64,000 nucleotides of DNA. It comes from Toxoplasma gondii ME49 (taxonomy: Eukaryota > Apicomplexa > Conoidasida > Eucoccidiorida > Sarcocystidae). Made by a program: the position numbers and the translations under genes. The notes beneath the pieces were generated by a model that was not told the origin of the DNA, did not search any database, and worked only from the letters and a program-made list of their open reading frames with translations. Below, piece by piece: positions 63,601-64,000 of this stretch (the stretch's first letter is position 1; each line of letters opens with the position of its first letter). The stretch covers positions 1,178,001 to 1,242,000 of the forward strand of contig NC_031474.1 in assembly GCF_000006565.2 (NCBI RefSeq), in the 5' to 3' direction.

Positions 63601-64000
63601 GCAAAATGGGTGTGGCCGCCTTCGGTGCGTATTTGATGTAACACCCAGAGAATTAAAACTAGTCTTCGCCTTGCCAGCGTCGCAGTAACGTGGTAGTCTC
63701 GCATGGTCTCTTTCGGGCATGCGACAGAACACACGGAAAGGTCCATCCCAGCGGCGGCGTCAGATGGTGTGTTGTGTTGCTCCTTGTTTGCGTCCAGACA
63801 CCAGTTCCCCTGGTCAGCTAACGCGCTATTCGACCCTCCAGAAGTATTTCCGTTCGAATGTAGGATTCCTCTCCGCTGGAGCTGTTGCCTACTAGACGAG
63901 CCGCTGGCTGCGGGGTATTTCAGAAGCGTCACACGCGGAACACATCGAGGATCCAGGGCCAATTAAACTGTTTCACCCGGTGATATCTTGACAAGCATTC
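60666..64000. other. no confident gene; ApiAP2 5' flank and window edge
   Basis: About 3.3 kb holding the ApiAP2 promoter side. Frames up to 153 codons occur. On the minus strand 63285-63480 (VWLRMAAEDNSELGPLYLC) and 63600-63962 (SNSALADQGNWCLDANKEQ) read mildly like protein and could be exons of a gene continuing past the right edge, but no splice chain could be built. A GCATGCA motif lies at 61675-61681. Confidence 0.4.

Overview
The window reads as nuclear DNA of an apicomplexan parasite, most likely a tissue-cyst coccidian (Toxoplasma, Neospora, Hammondia, Cystoisospora or Sarcocystis). The reasons are an ApiAP2 transcription factor with a C-terminal ACDC domain, an LCCL-domain CCp-type secreted multidomain protein, an SF-assemblin, a divergent-loop cyclophilin, GT-AG introns in nearly every gene, TGCATGC motifs in intergenic DNA, and roughly balanced base composition without the CAG/homopolymer repeats typical of Eimeria. 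Gene density is low (about ten confident genes in 64 kb), so a Sarcocystis-like genome is as plausible as Toxoplasma. I cannot fix the species.

Layout. 1.95-14.58 kb (-): EMC1, the large subunit of the ER membrane protein complex, 17 exons. 16.78-18.81 kb (+): a small RRM-like, possibly Nup35-type protein. 20.25-23.48 kb (-): an ADAL/MAPDA-type deaminase, 8 exons with every splice phase consistent (366 aa). 25.15-29.61 kb (+): cytosolic lysyl-tRNA synthetase, 8 exons (599 aa), head to head with the deaminase. 32.26-32.78 kb (+): cyclophilin, one exon. 34.92-36.15 kb (+): a single-exon multi-pass membrane protein. 37.74-41.03 kb (-): a signal-peptide protein with a 39-bp Ala/Pro tandem repeat and glycine-zipper membrane helices. 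41.1-43.7 kb: short coding-like pieces on both strands, some with frame breaks. 44.27-45.24 kb (-): an unrecognised basic protein. 45.66-47.40 kb (+): SF-assemblin, 6 exons. 48.91-55.33 kb (+): LCCL/CCp-like protein, about 29 exons separated almost entirely by introns of 43-86 bp. 56.22-60.67 kb (-): ApiAP2 factor with two AP2 domains plus ACDC. 60.7-64 kb: no confident gene.

The genes do not form one pathway. They mix housekeeping functions (EMC membrane-protein insertion, purine deamination, Lys-tRNA charging, peptidyl-prolyl isomerisation) with coccidian specialisations: the secretory or surface proteins at 35-41 kb, the SFA fibre that links basal bodies or centrosome to daughter buds, the CCp adhesive protein typical of sexual stages, and the ApiAP2 regulator. 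Exon boundaries were placed by hand from GT-AG sites, reading-frame phase and remembered family sequences. Where two models fit I say so. I saw no transposon, rRNA, tRNA or viral remnant.
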